A stretch of DNA of 64,000 nucleotides from Petaurus breviceps papuanus (taxonomy: Eukaryota; Chordata; Mammalia; Diprotodontia; Petauridae). This document shows, in pieces, positions 58,195 to 64,000 of the stretch. The notes beneath the pieces were generated by a model. It ran no database searches and had not been told where the DNA came from. It saw only the letters and a list, made by a program, of their open reading frames with translations. Made by a program: the position numbers and the translations under genes. The stretch covers positions 15,627,868 through 15,691,867 of the forward strand of contig JAMXIF010001183.1 in assembly GCA_028583685.1 (NCBI GenBank), given 5' to 3'. Position 1 is the stretch's first letter; each line of letters opens with the position of its first letter.

Positions 58195-58965
58195 TTCAGA
58201 CATAAAACAGAAATTACAAAGGAAACACTAGAACTCTAGGGAGACATGGAGAGCAGATATGTTGATTTAGGAGTCATCTACAAAGAGATTATGGGATAAG
58301 TTATGGTTGCAGACATGCCAGAGGAGAGTATATAGCTATCTAGAAAAGAGGCAAGGGCAGAACCTGGTGGGACATTCACACTTGAGAGGTGGGTAGAAGG
58401 AAATACACTTGCCAAGGAGGCAGAGGAGTGTTCAGACAATCATTAAACATTTATTAAGCATCTACTACGTGCCAGGCACTGTGCTAGGTCCTGGAGATAT
58501 AAAAAGAGACAAAAAGACAGTCCCTGCCCTCAAACAGCTTACAACCTAATAAGGGAGACACCATGCAAACAAATATATACAAATCAGTCTATAGACTGGA
58601 TAAATAGGATGTAATTAACAAAGGGAAGACACTGGAATTAAGAAGTGTGAGGGAAGGCTTCCTGTAGAAGATGGGATTTTAACTGGGAGAGGTGAGCAGT
58701 TGGAGCAGAGGAGGGAGAGTGGATATGGGGGGGACACAGGAAAGAGGAAAAGCAGAAAAAAAGCAAAAGCCAAGGAGAAAGAGAGTCAAAAAGGAGTTCA
58801 CTGTCCAATGCAGAAAGGTCAAAGGGGATGAAGACTGGAACAATGAATGAAATGAAAAGGCCACTTTTCATGATCTTGGAAAGAACACCTCCAATAGCAT
58901 GACCAGTAGAGAAGTCAGAGTGCATGAGAGACCTGGTGGAAGCGCTCATGCAGGTGACTCCACTT
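58195..58965 (-). mobile_element. L2 ORF, minus, with a younger L2 3' end nested inside
   Basis: 58195-58435 (AGGAGTCATCTACAAAGAGA, AGAACCTGGTGGGACATTCA) and 58690-58965 (GAAAGGTCAAAGGGGATGAA, ATGAAAAGGCCACTTTTCA) are reversed L2 ORF. 58440-58680 is a better preserved reversed L2 3' end (ACATTTATTAAGCATCTACT, GTGCCAGGCACTGTGCTAGG). Confidence 0.7.
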
Positions 58966-59808
<843 letters not shown>

Positions 59809-59917
59809 CTAAGCATCTGTTTTGCATTTCTACAGAGAAGAACTTTTTGACAGTAAGGATGATTAGGAATAGGTTACCCTAAAGATTTTTTTTTAATATG
59901 ATAAAACAGTTTTCTGG

Positions 59918-60192
59918 AAGCTAGGTGGTGCAATGGATAGAGTATTGGACCTAGAATTAGGCAGACTCATCTTCCTGAGTTCAAATCTGACCTCAAACAT
60001 TTATTAGCTGTGTGATCCTGAGCAAGTCACTAAACCCTGTTTGACTCAGTTCCTCTTCTGTTAAAAAAAAAAAAAGCTAGAGAAGGAAATGGCAGAGCAC
60101 ATTTTCTTACCAAGGAAATTACACATTTCTTTACCAAGAAATTCCCAAATGGAGTCACAAAGACTCAGACACAACTGAACAACAACAAAATA
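59918..60192 (+). mobile_element. MAR1-like SINE, plus
   Basis: AGCTAGGTGGTGCAATGGAT, GAGTTCAAATCTGACCTCAA and RTE tail CAAAGACTCAGACACAACTG. A TTACCAAGRAATT phrase is duplicated at 60107-60145. It lies ~210 bases from the WD40 exon at 59605-59707. Confidence 0.85.
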
Positions 60193-60349
60193 TTCTATCT
60201 TGAATAATTTAGGTAAATGATTCACAAGCTTTTTGGACTTGTGAATTTGGAGATTCAAAATGAAATATGAAATATCATTAGTTTCATTTCACAATCCTAT
60301 TCATAGAACTGCTATAAAGCATTTTTTACTTAAAAGATTCTAGTGAAAC

Positions 60350-61089
60350 TGTTGTGGTGGGGGCTCTGCCCACCCAAAAATTGTTGGGCTTTCATGCTGT
60401 GTTATGGTGGAACATCCACAAATAATTCCGAGTCATATCACCTCTAATCCAAGTATAAACATTTATTAAGATTGACTCCTCTCATGAAGCAGCTAAGTTC
60501 CAAGAGGAACCGGCAGCTTCAGAGAGAGCAAGATGGATTTGTATAGGACAAAGATGCAATTACATAACAGAAATTTACATAGAATATAGGAATATGGTTA
60601 ATATTAAAAAGGAAGGAGGAGTATGTTAATGGATTAGGCAATGGAGGAGGGGTGCCATCTTATGGTTGGGTGGTTAAACATTCTGGCTGTGCTGCCCTCC
60701 AACTGGCTAGCTATTGGGGTCCTGTCTGGTCAAGACAGATAGTTAGGTATTGTGGTCCTGTCTTGAGCTAGAAGGATGATGTGATTATGGTTGAGTACAG
60801 GAACACACCTGTTTCTGTGGGAATGGGTCTGGGAGCAGTGACTAGGTAGAAGCAGTAGCTGGGTTCCCATCACATGGACACACCTGCTGTTTCTGTGAGA
60901 ACTAAGAGTTGAGGAACACACCTGTTGTTCCAGTAATCAGTGAGGTATATATGAAGAAGTTAGGCAGTGGCCCTGCTGTTCAGTGGGGCCAGGCCTATCA
61001 CGAAGTTAGAATATTGAGGCTGGTGGCAGCTTTATTAGGATTCCATCAAGATCAATTTAACTTTGTTCTCAGACACTCTTGAGATAACA
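60350..61089 (-). mobile_element. Probable solitary LTR, minus (~740 bases)
   Basis: On the minus strand it would begin TGTTATCTC and end CCACCACAACA, with a TG...CA form and TGTT/AACA inverted ends. Flanks GAAAC (60345-60349) and GACAC (61090-61094) may be a worn 5-base duplication. AATAAA on the minus strand lies at 60462-60467, ~110 bases before the 3' end. Family unknown and no internal region. Boundaries are less certain than for the LTR at 54256. Confidence 0.5.
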
Positions 61090-61384
61090 GACACTTCCAG
61101 AGACTCTTGGGATAACAGGAAGTACCACAAGGAATCTTTTAAAAATTGGCATGATAAATCACTCTTTTAGGCACAGCTTTTGAAGGATAGTGAAATGGAT
61201 ATAATGGCCTATTAGGGTCCTTTTCAATCAATAATCAACTACTTTCTGAAAACTTACTATGAAGTTAATAATCTGCTGAGTCTGGTACCATAAGGAGATA
61301 TTTAAGATGCATAAGACACAATCTTTGCCCTCAAGTTTCCCTGACTTGTGTTTAGCCATGACAATTCAACCAAGTTTGACCTAG

Positions 61385-61610
61385 GTCCCAGCATTGGAAC
61401 TGGAGTCAGAAAGATGAGTTCAGATACTGCCTCTCAGACAGTCACTAGCTCTGTGTGCCCCTGGACAAGTCACTTGTCTGCCTCAGTTTCCTCATCTACA
61501 AAATAGCACCTATCTCCCAGGGTTATTGTGAAGATAAAATAATAAATGTATAGCTCTCTGCAAACTTTAAAGCGCTGTACAAATGTTAGCTAATATTATC
61601 ATTATTATGT
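61385..61610 (+). mobile_element. MIR SINE, plus
   Basis: GAACTGGAGTCAGAAAGATG, CTGCCTCAGTTTCCTCATCT and AACTTTAAAGCGCTGTACAA. Confidence 0.85.
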
Positions 61611-61629
61611 AACTGGGGGGGAGGGGAAG

Positions 61630-61745
61630 TGAAAGGAACAAGATTTATTAATTGCCTATTATGTGCTAGGCACTGTGCTAAAAGCTTTATAAATATCTCC
61701 CTTGAACCTCATAACAATCCTGAGAGGTAGATGACAAAACTATGA
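61630..61745 (-). mobile_element. MIR fragment, minus
   Basis: TTATGTGCTAGGCACTGTGC, TGAACCTCATAACAATCCTG and GAGGTAGATGAC. It is in inverted arrangement with the MIR before it. Confidence 0.75.
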
Positions 61746-62754
61746 TTACCATAGAGGAATTTTTAAATATTAATTAAGGTTTTTGAAAGGAAATCCAGCA
61801 ACTTTCAATAGACCAGAAACATTGAATTGGTCAATTAGTGTCAAGCATTTAAATATCTAAACATTTAATTTAATAAAGCCCTTTCAAGAAAATGCACACC
61901 AAAACACACTGGTCACAGTCACCAGAAATACAGGAATCACACTGTAATTCTTTTGTACAAAATAGCCACCCATTGAACTCTGCCAAAATACCAGAACTCC
62001 TGAGAGAACAGATGTACAAGAACAAGGCTAATAACACAGATAACAAACATGAGAAACTTACAAAGCAGTTGCCTCCAAGCATACCCTGGCAGCTCTAATG
62101 TTTGCAGAGTCTGAACTTCCCTCAGTGACAACCCATGTGGCCATTTAAGAAACTGATTTTTTTTCTCTATTCTCTCAGATATGCTGCATCCAATTACAGA
62201 ACTGTAAGGAATGAGTTCACAAAAGTCATGACTATTGCAACTCCCTTCTACCCTTAGGGATTCATTGGTCAATACGCTGACCATATACTTCTCCAGCTTG
62301 ATCTAGATTGCCATGGCAGGCCAGGACCTTCAGATAGTCATGATATGCTGGGTCAGGTACAAAGAGCAGAAGCATCATGGATACATGACCTCTCAAAAGG
62401 ATATCTAGTCTTTCCATAAAGTTGACATGACCCTCTAATGGGAAAATATCTCAAGAATCCCTGGGAGCTCCAGGGACTTCTAGAGCTTGTGGTATACTAA
62501 TGGTGTTTGTGCCCCATTTATTAAGTACCTACTATGTGCCTATTTCACCCTGGCTACAACATGTGACCAGAGTCATACCTGAGAATGGTCACCTTACTAC
62601 CAAAAAAATGGCTTACCTTGCCCCAGTCTTGTTCTACCTGGATCATCAATGGTAATGATACATACCTCAAATACATAATAGGGAATATATTTCAGCTTGA
62701 TCCAAAACCCATCTAACTACAGTCCAGTGTCTACTCCTCAAAAAATCTAAAATT
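61746..62754. other. Unassigned sequence
   Basis: A short reversed L2 tip lies at 62513-62545 (TTTATTAAGTACCTACTATG). The frames at 61892-62098 and 61937-62284 are unrecognised and probably chance. No splice-supported WD40 exon was found here. Confidence 0.4.
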
Positions 62755-62940
62755 ATATCTTAGATCTAGAACTGGAAGGCACCTATCAGAGAGGTAAATC
62801 AGAGAGGCCAAGCCACTCATTTTATAGATGACGAAACTGAAACCCAGAGGAACCAAGTAAGCTGAATAGTTGCACTGGAAGTAACAGGCAAGACCAGGAT
62901 TCAAACTCCAGCTATGTGATTCCAAGTTCATCATTATATT
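62755..62940 (-). mobile_element. MIR SINE, minus
   Basis: CTAGAACTGGAAGGCACCTA, ACGAAACTGAAACCCAGAGG and AGGATTCAAACTCCAGC. Confidence 0.75.
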
Positions 62941-63239
62941 CCCTTTGCTGAACTGCAAATTGGACCATATGGAAAATAGAACTTTAGGCCATGGATTTCT
63001 ACCTTCTAAACTTGGCAACTTCTCCTGCAGGAAGCCAGTGATCTCATCACAAAAGAAAAAGTAGAGCATCCCCAGATAATTTACCAACACAGCAAATACC
63101 AGATCCACTAGCCATTCTAATTTAATCTGTTACACTTCAATATGTCAGAATCAAAGCTCAGAATAACTTAGCCAATGCTCTTTCACGCAAGTATAAATAT
63201 CTGGTCCTATCTAAAGCAGCCAAATCCATGAGGATGGTG
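62941..63239. other. Unassigned sequence
   Basis: It may be diverged CR1/L3 belonging to the element that follows. Confidence 0.35.
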
Positions 63240-64000
63240 AGTTTAGAGTGAATCTCATGGATCTGCCTTTATCCTAATATTATTCAATATTTATGTCACT
63301 GATACTCTTACCAAAAAGTTGTATAAAAACATATCTGTGATGGCAATTCAACATTCTTATGACACAAAGGTGAAAAGGCTACTTAGTACACTGGGTGGCA
63401 GAGTTGAGACCCAAGCTTAGAATTATGGATTCAATATAATTCAATCTAATTTGGACAAATGTAAAGTCCTACCCTTGGAATAAAAAAAATCCATTGTACA
63501 AATACAAGCTGGAGAAGGCATGTCTATACAACACTTTCTGTGGGGAAAAGGATGCAGTTTTGGTGGACTGCAAGGTCACCATACGTCAGCATTGTGATAT
63601 GACAACCAAAAAAGTTAGTGTGATTCCAGGAAAAGCATTAATTAATGCTTACAGTGGCTAATTGAAACAGTGTTCAGAGCAAAAGAGAAGATTTTGCCAA
63701 ATTCTGCCCCAATCAGACCACATCTGGAGCACTAGGTTTAGTTTGAGGCACCACATTTTAGGAAAGAAATTGACTAGCTGAAGTGACTCCAGAAGAAGAT
63801 GACCAGCATTAGCAAAGGACTGGAAAACTACAGAATATGAGGATGACTTATTAGAAGGAATATGATAGCTGTCTTCAAGTATTGGAAAGGCTGCCATGTG
63901 GAAGAGAGATCAGACTTGTTCTGTTTAGTCCCAGAGGGCAGAAGTAGGAGAGATCAGTGGAAATTTCAGTAAGGCACAATTAGATTTGATGTAAGGAAAA
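63240..64000 (+). mobile_element. CR1/L3 LINE, RT domain to 3'UTR, plus, running off the window
   Basis: CATTCTTATGACACAAAGGT marks the FADDTK region, TTTGGACAAATGTAAAGTCC the KFNxxKCKVL region, and TCAGACCACATCTGGAGCAC the RPHLE region. Then ATGATAGCTGTCTTCAAGTA and TTTAGTCCCAGAGGGCAGAA form the start of the 3'UTR. The reading frame is broken many times. Confidence 0.85.

Noticed and set aside
61892-62284. Overlapping 68- and 115-residue frames considered as further WD40 exons
   Set aside because: No WD40 motif and no matching splice sites and phase.

Overview
This is a vertebrate nuclear window that looks intronic or intergenic, almost certainly from a marsupial. The reasons are the dense CORE-SINEs with tRNA-like heads and RTE-type 3' tails (MAR1-like), a short poly(A) tRNA-SINE with a GGATCGAATCC B box, a BovB/RTE LINE, marsupial-style L1 and half-L1 (ORF1-only) elements, and abundant old L2, CR1/L3 and MIR. 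No bacterial-type genes, CRISPR arrays or RNA genes were seen. The exact species is not resolved. Family names are from memory of consensus sequences and were not checked by search.

The only convincing host coding sequence is two short exons on the minus strand, at 59605-59707 and 29717-29815. Both have good splice signals and compatible phases, and they join into one WD40-repeat peptide that I assign, from memory, to the C-terminal end of WDR27. The ~29.8 kb between them would be a single intron. The next upstream exon and the terminal exon were not found in the window. A second host-gene trace, at ~48600-48845, is a decayed fragment of a Y-box/cold-shock protein (YBX3-like).

Layout. 1-9.8 kb: L1, MAR1, MIR and L2, with a complete 2.6 kb half-L1 inserted into an old L1 ORF2 (4390-8655). 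9.8-26.9 kb: mostly unassigned AT-rich sequence with scattered MIR, L2 and L1, plus an endogenous-retrovirus fragment inside a CR1 copy (21.3-22.3 kb) and a candidate conserved noncoding segment near 25.5 kb. 26.9-36.5 kb: a CR1 nested in L2, the downstream WD40 exon, a fresh-looking SINE, a BovB/RTE copy and a large (GGAA)n tract containing a 10-N assembly gap. 38.8-41.3 kb: a second half-L1 in the opposite orientation. 41.5-53.4 kb: mainly L2 in both orientations with nested SINEs, including a head-to-tail SINE dimer. 54.2-55.5 kb and 60.3-61.1 kb: two solitary LTR candidates. 59.6 kb: the upstream WD40 exon. 63.2-64 kb: a CR1/L3 copy running off the window.

No novel multi-gene system is present. 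The most informative observations are the split WD40 gene, the paired half-L1s, the 1.2 kb LTR with precise boundaries in a MIR, the SINE dimer, and the shared 3' end of the RTE LINE and the MAR1 SINEs.
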